A stretch of DNA of 64,000 nt from Scenedesmus sp. ARA3 (GCA_004335835.1 RWJK01001932.1:123209-187208); one strand, 5' to 3'; positions 11,821 to 25,206 are shown, numbered from the stretch's first letter. Notes: generated by a model from the letters alone, not told the origin. A program made the numbers and translations.

Positions 11821-14800
11821 ATGGCGGAAGGGCCCAGCTTGCTGGAGCTGGGTGGTGGCAGCAGTGCAGGCCTGGGAGGTGTACCACCGCTGTCACTGAA
11901 CGGAACAGATGGCCACCCAGCTGGCTATCAGGCTGCATACCTGTACATCACAGACAACCATGTGACCGACCATCAGTTGACCACATCGTAAGGAGGCTGG
12001 TGCTGCAGTAAGTCAGCTACGTCGCCACTGCCTGAAACCTGCAGTTGAGCAAACTTGCTGCTCATTTGGTGCTGCCGCAGGTTATGGCTCAACACAGTGC
12101 TGGGAGCCATATGTTTCCTGGCGTTCTGTGTGCTGCAGCGCTCAGTGTTTCCAAAGCACTACAGATACCGCTTGGTGGGTATGCCTTCAGCAGCTTGCAG
12201 CGGCAGCTATGCCACACTACATGCCACACTACCACACTTTGTGGCGATACACTACATGTGCTGCATGTACGGGGCAGTACTCTTTAAGATAGCCGATTGC
12301 CTGTTATCACAGTTCGTGACAGCACTCAGGATGCTTACTACTGTCCTGTTTGTCTCTGACCTGCCCCACTGTGTGTTGCGCTGTGCAGCAATCGAAGCAC
12401 GTTACCGTGAAGCCCAGGAAACTAGCTGAGAAAGGCTTGAAGTCACTGTGGTAAGTTGCAGTTGTAGCAGCAACAATCCTGGCAGCAAGATGCTGCCACA
12501 AAGCAGCAGCCTCCAAAGTTTGACAGCGCGCAGGCTGCACCACTAGCCATTTCCTGCAAGCTGCAAGCATACTTGCCAACAGGGCATGCAGCCTGTGGGA
12601 GATGCTGACATGCTGTGTGCTGCCCTGTTCTTGCAGGCACTGGCTGGCAACTGCTTTGAGTGCAAACGAAGCGGACATCCTGCGCAGCTCTGGCCTGGAT
12701 GCGATGGTGCGCGGCTCCCAGGTTGCAGTTGCAGGAAGTTGACTGCTGAATTGACAGAGGTTGCAGCAACTAGGGACCAGCACACATGCATACTTGGGTT
12801 GACAGCATGCGGCTGCACGGCTCAACAAAGCATGTCATTGGGTATCGACCTGCTGCAGGTGATGATCAAGGCCTTATCCATGGGCGTACAGATCTTCACC
12901 CCGCTGGCACTGATTGGGTGTGCAGTATGTGAGTGAAGGCCTACTGTATGTGCGCTTTTATGAGCAGAAGCTGGTTGCACACAGCCCGGTGCCTGCACGT
13001 TGATCAACGCTGTGGAGCAGCAGCTTGGTAAACACATGGGTTGGAAGATGCATGGTTTGCAACGTTGCAGCGTGTGAAGCAGCAGGCGGAGGCCAGCAGC
13101 TGCACAAACAGCTGATCAAGCTTCAACAAGGCTGTTGCTCTTGACACGCTGTGTGGCTGTGTGCTTTTGTTTCTCTCTCGTCATGGCCTTGCTGCAGTGC
13201 TGCCCATCCACTACCAGCACCGGTCGCTGGAGAACCATGATATCAACCGCAGCCAATTGATGCAGCTGACAATTGCAGCACTCCCCAGGGGCTCACACCT
13301 CATGTGGTGAGTCAAGGTGTATCACACTGCACATATCTACACGTTCAGCTCGCTCTTCTACCTACCGATGCATGTGATGGCAGGCATCTTGGTTTGGCGG
13401 TGTGCCTGCAACAACAAAGGTAGCATGTGCTGCAGTTCTGCACTGACTGATCTAATGCGTGTCTGCATGCTGCTATACTGCCTTGCAGGGTTCACTTTGT
13501 GCTGATTATCCTGTACAACTTCTGGGTAATGTATGTCCTGTACAGAAAGTACCAGGAGTTTGTCATTGTGAGGCAGCACTACCTAGTGAGAGGTGAGCAA
13601 TGCTATTCGTTGTGTGGTGAAAGAGCCATAGCATCAAACTGCCACATGCAAGCACGGCCAAAGGTTGAAGTCAGGCAGATGCGGTTGATTGAGGGTTGCG
13701 CAAGGAGAGCAGTGTGTTGAGAACATGCACGCACCAGACTTGATGGTCTGAGTCTATCAACTGGCCCCTTGTCCCTGCAGCCAGCGCCTCTTGATCTACA
13801 AGACACACAGTGGACCTTTGTCTCTTGTTCCTCAGCACCAGCATACACGATGATGCACCAATGCTCCTGCAGGCGATGACCCGAACTACTGGATGGCTTT
13901 GACGCATCAGGCTGAGGCTCAAGAGTTCGCATTGAAGGTCCAAAACTTGCTGGCAGAGGTGAATAAATCGGATTCAAAGAAGGTGAGTCAGGCTTGCGTA
14001 GACGTCCTGTGTGCCTGCTGCTAAATGCACTTGACGGGTGAGTGAATCCGCTAGTTCGCATGGCAGTCTGCTGTAGCACAGCTTCTCTTGCATGCAGCTT
14101 GGCATCCTGCTATGAACCCTCTGAACAGCTCCAACCTGGTTGCTGCATGTGCGCCCGGTTCCATACTTGCTGCAGGCAATGCAACATCGGGAGCAGCAGG
14201 CTGGTGGCAATGATGAACCGCCTCCGCCCGCCGCTCGGTCAGCAGCCTCTCCGCAGCTCACAGTGCGCGAGTCCAGCCCTAGCACCACCAGCTTCAAGAA
14301 CATAGGCAGCAGCATGGTGCGCTCATGGAATCACATGGTCAACAGCATCAGCTGGCGCAACCGACCTGGTGGCCTGCTGCAGCAGTTCCAGCGCAGCTCC
14401 TTTGAGAGCTACAAACCGTACACAGACGAGAACACACCAGCAGCTAGCCCGCCAGTGACGAGCCCTCACGCATCATCGCTAGGTGGTTTGCCGCTGGGCC
14501 ACAGCCAGCAGCCGCCATGGGGTGTGGTGCGAGGGCGGGGCGGCGGTGGGTCTGGGGGCGCCTACACGGGCACCAGCTCAAGTGACGGGCTTGACTCAGC
14601 TGGCGAAGGTTCTATGGGAGATGGCTTGGGCATGGCAGCAGGGCCAGTGGCAGCTGCAGGCGGCAGCTTTGGCGGAGCCCTGGCAGTTTCTGCTGGAGGT
14701 ACAGACGCCAGCAGCACTGCTGCTGCAGCAGCAGCAGGCAGCTTGAGCGGCGGCAGCAGCAGGCGCTGGAGCGGCAGCAGCGGCGGCGCATCAGATGGTG

Positions 14801-16737
14801 GTGCAGTTGCTGCTGGTCGTGGCGCAGACGGCAGCAGCGGCGACTTTAGTGGGCGTCGTCTGCGGATACCTGGCAAGGCAGCAGGCAGAGGCAGCCGTGG
14901 CGGTGGAGCATCAGCTGCTGTTATGGCTGGAGGTGTGCCACCTACGCACCAGACAATCAACGAACTGCACAGCATGCCGCTGCATGTGAGTACACCATAT
15001 TGGTTGCAGCTGTTGTGCACTTGTTTGGCTGACATCTCTGGCCGCCAGTGTGTGGTTTGCGGCAGTAAGAACGCACATGTGACATTCGTACAGCTCTGTA
15101 TATTGTGCCTCAGCTGTTGCGCACGTATTGAAACCCAAGTGTTGCAGGTGTAAGTATTTCTGCCATCGTGCATGCTGCTGCCTCTGCTGCTGTACCGCAC
15201 TCATCACCACACTGTGGTTGCTGCTGCAGCAGGGTGCTGTGGAGGCCCTGCAGGATGCACCGTGGCCGCCACTCATGCCCAAGCACATGCGCACCATCAC
15301 CGAGGACTCGCTGGAGTACAGGCTCGACTCATCGCAGGGCAACACCAGCAGACCCAGCAGCAGAGGTGGCGTGCTCAGTGGTGTAGGGCACAACCGGGGC
15401 AGCTCTGGCGGCACTGGTGACTTTGCTGCAAGTCCCTCATCAGTGAGTAACAGCCTGCACTGCAGGACGCCAACCTCTGCGCTGTCTGCATCACTTGCAG
15501 CAGCAGGGATGGGCGAGGGCAGCGGCAGCCTGCTGCACCGGCACAGCCACAGCAACAGTGGAGGCAGCGGCAGCGGGGGCTTGGGCGTTAGCAGCGCTGG
15601 TGTAGGCATTGCAGCCATGTCGCCACTCAGCAGAGCCACGTCTGCAACGGCAGCGCAGCAGCAGCTGGGTGCAGCGTCATTAGCACCCAGCAGAGCGTTC
15701 AGCACTAGCAGCAGCCATCAGCAGCAGCCAGGTGACAGTCATACGCCACGGCTCAGCGTAGCAGCAGATCTCGTGTCTGGCCGCGGCAGCATAGAGAGTC
15801 TGGGGCCCAGCAGCGTGTGCACACGCATCACCCACAACTCATCTGGCCGCAGCAGCCCCTTAGACCCAGATGACGACTTAGATGATGACGTAGATGATGG
15901 TGAGATGTACAGCAGCAGTGAAGGAGACAGCATTGAGCACAGCAACAGCGTGCACAGCAGCAGCAGGCCCCACAGGCATGCAGCAGCGCTAGCGCAAGCA
16001 GCACGCAGCAGCCGGGCTAGCACCGCCAGTGCTAGCAGCACTGCAGCCAGGGACATCTCCTTTGGCGGCGGGCTTGCCGTGAGCCAGCAGGATGCAGCAG
16101 CGATGGGCCTTGCGCCTGAGCAGGTGTACGTGTCCGGACTAGGTGACACAACTACACCTCCTGCCTCACCTGCAGCAGCAGCAGCAGCTACAGCAGGAGC
16201 GGCAGCAGCTGGGCAGGGGTCAGTAGGGAGCAGGCACATCCGTCATGGGTACGAAACATCAGTGGACTTCAGTGCGCTGCATCTGGAGGACCTGAGCAGA
16301 GCAGAAACACCCCTCAGCCCAGAGGACGGTGGACTGCTGAGTCCGGAGCCCATAGGCAACAGGCGGCGCAGGGTTGCAGCAGACAGTGGTGCCAATGGCG
16401 GCCGCTGGTCTCCATTTGCGAACTGTGAGCAGATTGCCTCCAACATTGCAGCTCAGGGCGTCGCTGGCGAAGACTTCTGGAGCGTTGGAGTGGAGCGCGT
16501 GCAGGGTGTGCACTCGAACCCGGCTCTGGCAGCACAGCAGGGAGCAGCTGCTGCTGCCCCAGCAGCAGCAGCAGCAGCAGCAGCACGAGGGTCTGCTGGG
16601 GGTCAGGGGCAGCTCATGGGCTCCCAAGACAGCAACAAGCAGCGGTTCCTGCGACCTGGCCCAGGTTGGCAGCCGCCAGCACCTGGCGCTGCTGCCTCTT
16701 CACAGCAGGCCCCAATACGTGCTGATGGCTCTCAGGG

Positions 16738-16777
<40 letters not shown>

Positions 16778-19700
16778 GCTGAGCAGGACATGCCACGTCA
16801 GCTGAGTTCTGTAGTCCAGCAGCAGCAGCCTGCTGCTGGAGCATCATATATTGCTGGTTCGGCTGTTGCTGGCGCCTCTATAGGGTCTGGAGGCAGGTCA
16901 AGCGCTAGCACCAACTCGCTGCATGCACGCTCGGCAGGGCGGCTAGGGTCCAGCTCGCAGGATGGGCCAGCTGCACAAGGGCAGCAGCAGCGCGGCGGCT
17001 CATCAGAGCCATCGTCCTCTGGCCATACCACGCGTGCAGGGTCTAGCTCTGGTTTGGGTCAGACCGGCAGGCCACAGCGCACACGCGTTGGTGTCCCATG
17101 GGCCAGCATGAGCTCTGCTGGGGGTGCAGGCGGCAGCGGCCGCAACTCCTCTGAGCCTTCACCCAGCCCGCAGCAGCACCATAGCTGGCTGCATGGCGGC
17201 TGGCAGCACCAGAGCTGGCAAGCTGGCTCGCGTGGCACCGGCAGCAGCGCTGCCACCAGCAACAGCAACAGCCACATGGTGTCGCCGTTTGCTTCGACGT
17301 TCACTACCCCACGCGGCGATGCGGCAGTGGCAGGCGCAGCTGTGGGCTCTGGGCTGGAGCTGACTGCAGCAGCAGTGGCAGCTGCCTCTGGCAGTGCAGC
17401 TGAGCAGTACGCTGCTGCAGCTGCCGCAGCGCCTGGGTCCGCTGCGCCAGGGGAAATGCTTGCGAGCGGCGTGGCGGAGCGGATGCAGGAGCTGGGCATG
17501 CTGGATGCTGGCGCTTGTGAGGGGGATGCAGCGGGTCAGGGCCTTTGCCGGGCAGACGGCTCTAAGCCCATTGCGTTCAACTGGTGGGAGACGATCCCCA
17601 AGCCCATGCGCAAGAACCAGAGTGCATCTTGCCTGGAGCAGCTGGGCAACCCTGACGGTAGGATGCTCAACCAGCAGGGTGAGCAGAGATGTGTGCAGCG
17701 CTAGAAACACTTGCTAATGCTAGGCTGCCATATTCACCGTGTGCGGAGTGACCTCGCGTGATGCATCTTGTTGGATCGTTTTATGGGTGAGCGAGTAGCT
17801 CTACGTGGCTGCGATGTTGCCAGTGGGTTGCATCATCTCTGGCACACAACAAGTCAGGGAAGTTGGCCTATTGCCTGCCGCATGGCTGCAGTCACGCACT
17901 GCAGGTGGTCACTCGCTTGCCAAGGAAGTGACATCTGCTGCGCTTGCCCTGCTGTCACGTTGTTGCTGTGCTGCTGCTGACTGCACCTGCTCCTTTTTGT
18001 CTGTCCTCCTCAGTGTGGGCTGCTGACAACCAGAACGACGATGATGCGCCGCTGCTGGCCAAGCCCAGTGTGCGCTTCCGCAAGACCATCAACACGGTGT
18101 TTGTGCCCAAGGACAACCCCAAGCAGCCCCGCGTGGTGGCAGTGAACGCCCAGCACTACGCTGTGCTGGTCACGGATGTGAAGCAGTGGCCCTACCCTGA
18201 GATGCAGTGGTGCGCTGGCAGGATGTCACAGCTGCGGGCTAGAAAGTGCTTGTACATCTGCTTGCATGTCTCTTGGCTCTAATAGTGAGCAGATACTGCT
18301 GGTTGGCACAGTGTTCTTGTTAGGCATGCTCCAGGGCTGTAGGCAGGTTGTGTGGTTGCTGATGCTGCCATATGTGTGCAAATATCACTCCCGCCACGTT
18401 TAAGCCAGTGCACACAACCTGGTCTGTGATGTGCTGGCGTGATGCTGCAGGGAGTACGAGGCAGCACGTCGCCGTACGCTGTACCACAGAGCCTGGGACT
18501 GGTTTATCACCAAGCTCAGCACAGTGCCGCAAAGCATATCCTGGGGACTCCTGCCAGGGCCCGACTTCCACTTTGTGCAGCATAAGAAGCCGCAGCATGA
18601 GCAGCAGCACCTGCTGGAAGACCACACCGCGGAGCAGCCCTCTGACAAGCACTGCCTGGAGCTGCAGCAGCTGCAGCGCGGCGCTGCTGGCACGGCCTTT
18701 GGAAGCAGCATCGCAGGCGCAGCGTCAGCAGCAGCTGTCAACACCTCTGGCGGCGCCTCCGTGCCGAGTCGGGGCCAGGCGGGTAGGGGCCAGATGAGCT
18801 CCTGCGCAACGAGCTCTGAGGGCATTGGGGGTGGCGCTGCTGCTGGTATGCTGGCTCGTATCAGCATGGCCAGCCATGCCAGCCACATGAGCCATGTGGT
18901 CGACTTGCAGTCCATGGACCCGGATGACCTGCTGATGACTGCAGAAGACAAGCTGGCAGCGGCACGGCAGCAGGTGCGCGATCCGCTGCATGTTGCCGCT
19001 CCGGTTTCCTGTCATCTTAGGCACAATGCGGCTGCAAATAATGGGTTGCCCATTGCGAGGGTTACAGCTGCTTGCTGTTGCATGCTGATGTGCAACCTGG
19101 ATGCACTGCGCGACATCGATACCACAATGTACGATATGCTCACCATTAGTATGCGTGCCTGCTTGCTAACCTGCCCTCTGCTGCCGTGGCATGCCCAAAC
19201 TCTTCTTATACAGGTGCTGCAGTCTATGGATGAGAGCAACTCCAGCGGGGCGCAGCGCAGCAACAGCGAAGCAGAGCGCAACCTAGCCAAGATTGAGAAG
19301 GCGCAGGCAGAGTGGCACCGCATTGCACAGGAGCGCGAGCGGCAGCATGCGCTGAGCAGGGAGCACTCGTACCTGCACCTCGCACCCACCAGCCGCACCA
19401 CGAGCTACATGCGCCTGGGGGCAGCAGGCGGCTACAACCCTGCTGCGTACAGTGGCGCTGCGTCACTCATGACTGCCAGCAGGGCGAGCAGCTTCCGCAG
19501 CATGCGCTTGCGTGGTGATGCAGTGCTGGGTGGTGCGGCAGGTGGCACAGCTGACTGGAGTCACAGGGGTGGCGCAGGAGGCGCCAGCGGCTGCCCAACC
19601 GCTGCGCAGTGCTCGCGTGCACAGACACCAGCATCTGCGCAGGAAAGCAGCGAAGCGGGCAGCTACAGTGCTGGGCTTGCTGCAGCAGCAGGCGGCGGCG

Positions 19701-22700
19701 CTGCCATGCCTCTCACCTCTGCATCTGCTGGCGGCATCAGCGGAGTCAGCGGTGCAGCGCCGCCAGCTGGGCGGCTGACAGACCCACTGGTGCAGCATCA
19801 GCGGCACAGCAGCTTGCGCATGCAGGGCTTACCTGTGGGATCGCCACGGATGCTGGAAGCCAACGATGCAGACGTGGCTCTGCACATGTATAGGGCAGGT
19901 GGCAGCGCTCCTGCAGCCGGGACGCCGCACACTGGGCTGGCGGCAGCAGCAGCAGCAGTGGCAGCAGCAGTAGCAGCCAATGAACGTGCTAGCCAAGGTG
20001 GTGGGCCTCCTGCTGTGGGGCTGGATCAGGCACTGTCCGAGCCCCTCACTTCAGCTTCAATGCAGGAGCCACGCCCATTGCAGCAGCAGCTGTCGCAGCC
20101 ATCCTTGCAGCATGTCGATGCAGCTGGTGCTGCTACTGCTGCCGCTGTGGCGTCTGTGCCACCTGACGCTGCAGCAGCAGCACGGGGAGGCAGCAGCGGC
20201 AGTCACGGGATGCTGCTCGGTGAATTGTCTCTAGAGCAGCCGCTCCCGCAGTCAGCAGCAGCTCAGCCAGGAGGCACTGGCGAGGCTGCTGCTCCCGCAG
20301 CAGCAGGCAGTGATGAGCAGGGCCGCAGCACTGCAAAAGTGTCCAGCTCAGCAGCAGCGGGCACTGCAGCACCAGCCTCGCCTTTTGGGCTGCACAGCCA
20401 TCGTCGGTATGTGCACCGCAGCGTCTCGCCCTCTGGTGCTAGCCCTGACCTGGATGCTGCAAGCACACCTTCCCTTGGCAGCACTGACAAGGGCCTGTGG
20501 GTCAACATCCCTGCCAGCCCCCGGACAGGCGAGCAGCAAAGCGGCTGGGACTCAGCAGCAGCCTCAGCAGCAGCCACACCAGCAGCAGCAGCTGCTGCTG
20601 GCGAAACTGCCGCAGCACTTGGCGCAGGCACAGGAGCGCCTGCAGGAGGGGCAGCAGCAGCGTCAGCAGCAGTGGCTGCTCCAGCAGCGCCATACAGCAG
20701 GAGCACTGGCGGCGGGGCATATGCCACAGCCACCGGTGTCACTGACAGCTATGACTCGAATGCAAGCAGCTACGCAGCTCGGCGGCCGGTAGGCAGTTGT
20801 AGGCCGTACCCGCCAGACTCTCCTCGCGCCCTGCAGCAGCAGCAGCAACTGCAGCAACAGGGCTTGGTGGGCTTGTCGCAGCGCGAGCTGATGTCGTCCT
20901 CCTATCGGACATCGCCTGTGGCAGGTGCAGCTATTGGTGGCCATGTGCGGGCCTACCGCTCGTTCGCCAGCGGCGGCCACCACGGCAATGACACTGCAGC
21001 TGCATCAGCAGCAGCATCACGGATGGGGTCCTATGCGCCCGGCAGTGGTCATCCCAGCTATGGCTCGTCAGGGGGAGGCATGGTGCCTGCAGGCGCAGCA
21101 GGCACAGGCAGCAGCACTGGTGGGGCATACCTGGCTGCCGCTCTTGCTGCAGGCCGCAGCAGGTCAGGCAGGCTCAGCAGCAGCCAGGCAGACGGGCACC
21201 ACGGGCTGTGCCACCCTGAGCACCTGTCTCTGCTGATTCCACCAATGCAGCAGCACCCGCTGAGCAGAGTGGGCACGCCATGTGGCTCCGGCGGTGGCTT
21301 TGGTGGGTCTGGGGGAGGGCTGCCTGGTTCAGGGGGTGGCGCGATGGGCGTGCCTGTGATGCCAATGCAGCAAGGCCCATGGGGCCTGCCGGCAGACGCT
21401 GCGCTGCTGTCCAGCAGTGCCAGCGTGACAGCTGCTGGCAGCCCAGGAGCGATGATGGCCATGCGTAGCAGGGCAGGCCTGGGCTCTGCAGCATCGCAGC
21501 ATCACCTGCTGGGGCGCTGGAGCGTGCCAGGTGGCCCAGGTGCGCCTGGCGAGGAGCGCAGCAAAAGCAACCTGCCGATGCACAGCCACACAGTGAGCCC
21601 GCTCAACTCCGACCAGGATGGCCTGATCCCTGCAGGGGTGCTGGGCAACCAGGGCAGCGGCTTCAGCCGCGCAGCGAGCGGTGCTAGCAGTGAAGCAGGC
21701 GTACCTGGCAACTACGTAGCGGCCGCTGGCAGCAAAGTCCCTGCGGTTGGCCTGCTGGCGGCGCCTGTGAGTCAGGGGCAGGATGGTGGCTACCACAAGT
21801 TCAACGGCTGGGCGCGTGTGCGGCAGGCGTTTGAGAACAAGGAGCTGCCAAAGCTGCTTGAGAACAAGGACACGTACAGCATCGTGACCGCCACCTTCAA
21901 GCGGCTGTTCCCAAATGACTTTGACACTGCCATCCCAGTGAGTGTGCTGTTTAACAGTCACCATTTTGTGCGCTCCAGCGCACGTTGAGCTTAACCGAGT
22001 TGGGGCAGGCACTGGCATGGCTGCACAAGTAGTTGTTGGAACACCCAGGTGACTGATGTACTGAGCGGGACACTGCAGTCGACTCCATCTGGCTGAAGCA
22101 TGTGTGCAGCTACGGCGCCTTGAGCTGACTTTGCCTGCCCTGCTGTCCTCCTGCATCGTGCATTATGCACTTCCATGCCAGGTCATCAACCACAAGAAGG
22201 TGGACGCGCTGCTGATGCAGTGGGAGGCAGCCATTGCAGAGAGGGAGCGTGCGGCGCTCAAAGAGGCGCGCACAAGGCGTGAGCCGATGCACTTCAGTGG
22301 CAAGCTGGGCTCGCTGCTCAACTGCTGCACGGCGTGCGGCTGCGCGGGCTGCCCTGATGCCACCGAGCTGTGTGGCTCCTGCTGCCCGCAGCATGTGGTG
22401 CCCGTCATCCCGGAAATCGAGGTGGGTTGGATCCGCAGGCAGCCTTACGTTGCTGTGGTCAGCATGTTTGTGGCAGAGCACGTGCTGCAGCTGCTGGGGA
22501 TCAGCGTTGTGTAGCAGCCGTGTGTGGCACGCGGTGTAAATGCTTCTCAGCAGCCCTTTGCAGCCCTTGTAGCTCTGTTTCAGCGCAAGATGGCAGCATC
22601 CACACTGCACAGATGCACGCCTGCTCAAAGACGCTGCTAACCACATCACGCTGATGCTCACAGCACAATGCCGATACTCGACGTGCTGCTGACCCTTGCA

Positions 22701-25206
22701 GGAGCGCATCAAGGAGCTTGAGGTGCAGATCGAAGCTGCAAGGCGCAACGCTTTCACGAGCGAGTTCACGCCCAGCTGGTTTGTGCTGTTCAAGACGCAG
22801 CAGGCTGCGACCATGGCAGCCAGCACACGCATCTATGCGGAGGACAGCACAGAGTTCCAGGTGGGTGCCACTGCCATGTCTGCTACTAGTTTGCGCTACA
22901 GCAGCAGGGTGTGCATGCATGGTCTGCACACACAGGTGCGGCAGCAAAGGGTAGCTCTTAACTCTCAACTGTTGTTGTGAATGTGCTGAGGTGCGCCACT
23001 ATTGGTGGTCCGCAACTGGAAGGATTTGCCTGTCAACGGCGTCTGCAGCTCATGCGAGTTCATGCTGCTGTTTGTAACCGCAGGTGCACCCAGCTCCTGG
23101 TCCTGAGGAGGTCAACTGGCAGCACCTGTGGATGACGTGGCGCGAGCGGGACTGCCGCACGGTGCTGACGTGGCCGCTGATGCTGCTGGTGGTGCTGTTC
23201 CCCATCACACTCATCACCAGTGCTGCCAGCAGGCTGGAGTACGTGTTCTGCCCGCAGGTCGACCAGGGCCAGCCAACGGTGAGTGGCTGGTGGCTTGCTG
23301 GCTATCATGCTTTGCTGGCTAATGCCTGAATGTGCATCTTCAGAAGTACACATGCAGCAGCTGTGTGCGCTGGTTCAGCTGGCTGTACTGGTGCAAGTGA
23401 TGTAAGTGTTTGGCCCAATCACCTGTGCTTGTATGGCTCTAATGGTGGCGATTACTTGCCGGGTTTGTCCTGCTGCAGCCTGCATTTGTGTGGGAGTGGT
23501 ACTGCAGCGGCCGGGATGCTGGTGAGAGCTTGCCCACCTTCATGCGGGCACTCATCACCGGCTGGCTGCCCAGCCTGCTGCTCAACCTGTGGCTGGTCAT
23601 GGTGCTGCCGCGCCTGGTGTACCTGCTGGTGCAAACGGAGGGCAGCTGCTTCAGCCTGAGCGCGCTGGAGCGGCGCATTGGCGCGGTGTTCTTCTACTGG
23701 GACATCTTCAACGTGTTCCTCCAGGTGCGGGCTGTGCTCACAGAGGGGTGACTTGAGAGTGGAGTGTGGCTGAGTGATGATCAGGCAGTGTTGTTTGGCA
23801 GTTGCAGGACAGGGCGTCGATTTTTGCTTGTGCTGCAGCTTGCTTGGCTTGGCTCAGGTTCTGCACTTTGCCAGCTTGTTCACTCATCGTGGTACACTGT
23901 GCAACTGTAGGTCAAGCCGCTGATCATTTTGCTGCGTCCTCTTAACTGATGCGCAGGGCTTGATTGGCAGCACCTTCTTCCAGCAGGTGCACAAGATCAT
24001 CCAGAGCCCCGCGCAGCTGCCCAACATCCTGGGCGCAGCGCTGCCGGACAGCAGCAACTTCTTCATGCAGTTCATCGCTATGCGCGCGCTGTTCCTCATC
24101 TGGCTGCGCATGTGCGTGCCGCACGGAGGGGTGTGGCAAAACTGGTGCCACTTCTGCTGGTGCGCTTCGTGCTGCTGCTCTACCTGCAACACAGGTGGGT
24201 CCAGTACGGCTGAGTCGCCACTGCAGCTTGTGCTACCGGGATTCTGGTCTGCCTACCAGCGCGTGCGTTGCAACGCTCCTTGTAATCAATGCAAGGTGGT
24301 GACATGTGTGGCCGCGCGTTAGACTGAGCAGATGGCACAGGCAGCAGTTCATGCAAGCAACATTCTTCCGCTGACGCTGCTTGCTGTGTTGCCCTGCCCT
24401 GTTTGAAACCGGACTGCAATGACCCTGTCGCATCACAACAGGACGCGACCAGAGCCTCACGTACGGCCCACGCACGCCGCGCTACGGCTTTGAGATGGGC
24501 CACATCCTGCTCATGTACCTCATCGCGCTGGCGTTTGCGATTGTGTCGCCGATGCTGCTCCCGTTCAGCGTGGTGTGGTTTGCGTTTGCGTGGGTGGCAT
24601 GGCGCCACAACCTGAGCTACGTGTACCAGCGCAAGTACGAGAGCGGCGGGCTCATGTGGATCTTCCTGTTCAGCCGCATCGTGATGTGCCTGGTCATCGG
24701 GCAGATGTTCACGTTCTGCGTGCTGGTGGTGCGCGGCGCGTACTGGCAGGCGTTCCTCATCGTTGCGTTCATGCCCGCGATCACCGCGCGCTACTTCAAG
24801 TGAGTGGCAGCATGGGTGTCACGGCAGTGCATCAGCTGCGCAATCACTGATTGACACTGGTGCAGCTGTGCTGCTGGTTCTATTGGCTGCCATGGCAAGC
24901 TTGGATAACAGTTACATTTCGGCAGGAGCGGTATCAATGGGATGTATTTGAAGCTGAGCATTGCATGGTCAAGCTCCAGCTTGGCTGCTGATGTACCGCT
25001 TGCGACATCTTGCTTGCAGGTACTGCCAGGCCCGCTTTGCGCGTGGCGTGGAGCTGCTGCCGCTGGACCTGGCCAACATTGCGCCCAGGGCGCGCGTGCC
25101 GCCGCTGGCGTACATCCCGCCGCCGCTGCAGGCCAGCAGCTGGGGCTGGTACCCGGAGTGGCAGAAGATCTGGGACGGCTGGGGCATGCCCGCCTACAGC
25201 CTGTAA
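11821..25206 (+). CDS. Giant OSCA/CSC1/TMEM63-family (DUF221) mechanosensitive channel-like protein
   Basis: Twenty exons: 11821-11987, 12081-12174, 12389-12450, 12637-12706, 12859-12928, 13198-13306, 13489-13592, 13873-13982, 14176-14985, 15230-17678, 18014-18209, 18451-18973, 19214-21937, 22182-22421, 22702-22860, 23084-23278, 23479-23724, 23957-24194, 24442-24799, 25020-25206. The joined frame is 3,036 residues, against about 700-800 for usual family members. N-terminal helices are TM0 (LNTVLGAICFLAFCVLQ), TM1 (SMGVQIFTPLALIG) and TM2 (VHFVLIILYNFWVMYVLYRK). The cytosolic domain is recognisable as YAVLVTDVK, TATFKRLFP and FTPSWFVLFKT, and the C-terminal membrane block includes the segment from GHILLMY through SPMLLPFSV and the closing helices near 24650-24800. 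Family members are stretch- or osmotically gated cation channels. Alternative donors exist at the end of exon 10 (17671 or 17678, same phase), and the 240-base intron 18974-19213 has no stop and stays in frame if retained. Confidence 0.85.
14176..17678 (+). other. Low-complexity insert 1 of the OSCA-like protein (about 1,086 residues)
   Basis: Exons 9 and 10, separated by one intron (14986-15229), encode Ser/Gly/Ala/Gln-rich sequence with short acidic patches (DPDDDLDDDVDD near 15860) and a poly-Gln run at 16739-16774. They fall between TM2 with its short linker (ending SDSKK) and the first strand of the cytosolic domain (YAVLVTDVK). The frame stays open over 3.2 kb and splice phases match on both sides, so it is coding rather than a missed gene boundary. 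No known domain recognised. Confidence 0.75.
16739..16774 (+). repeat. (CAG)12 coding for poly-Gln
   Basis: Perfect CAG run read as Gln in the OSCA-like exon 10, preceded by GSQGQ-type sequence and followed by one CAA. Confidence 0.9.
18600..21780 (+). other. Low-complexity insert 2 of the OSCA-like protein (about 985 residues)
   Basis: Starts after the conserved HFVQHKK block in exon 12 and runs through most of exon 13 until YHKFNGWARVRQAF. It is Ser/Ala/Gly/Gln-rich, with one heptad-like charged stretch near 19255-19370 (NLAKIEKAQAEWHR) that could be a short coiled coil. It separates the first strand of the RRM-like cytosolic domain from its first helix (TATFKRLFP). Confidence 0.7.

Noticed and set aside
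14562..15705. Long minus-strand open frames opposite the OSCA-like exons
   Set aside because: Ser/Ala/Gly-rich coding on the plus strand leaves the opposite frame stop-poor; the translations are Pro/Leu/Ala mirror sequence.
17660..18020. Possible gene end at 17701 with a new gene starting near 18014
   Set aside because: The donor at 17678 and acceptor at 18013 match in phase, and the downstream exons complete the OSCA cytosolic domain, so one gene is the simpler reading.
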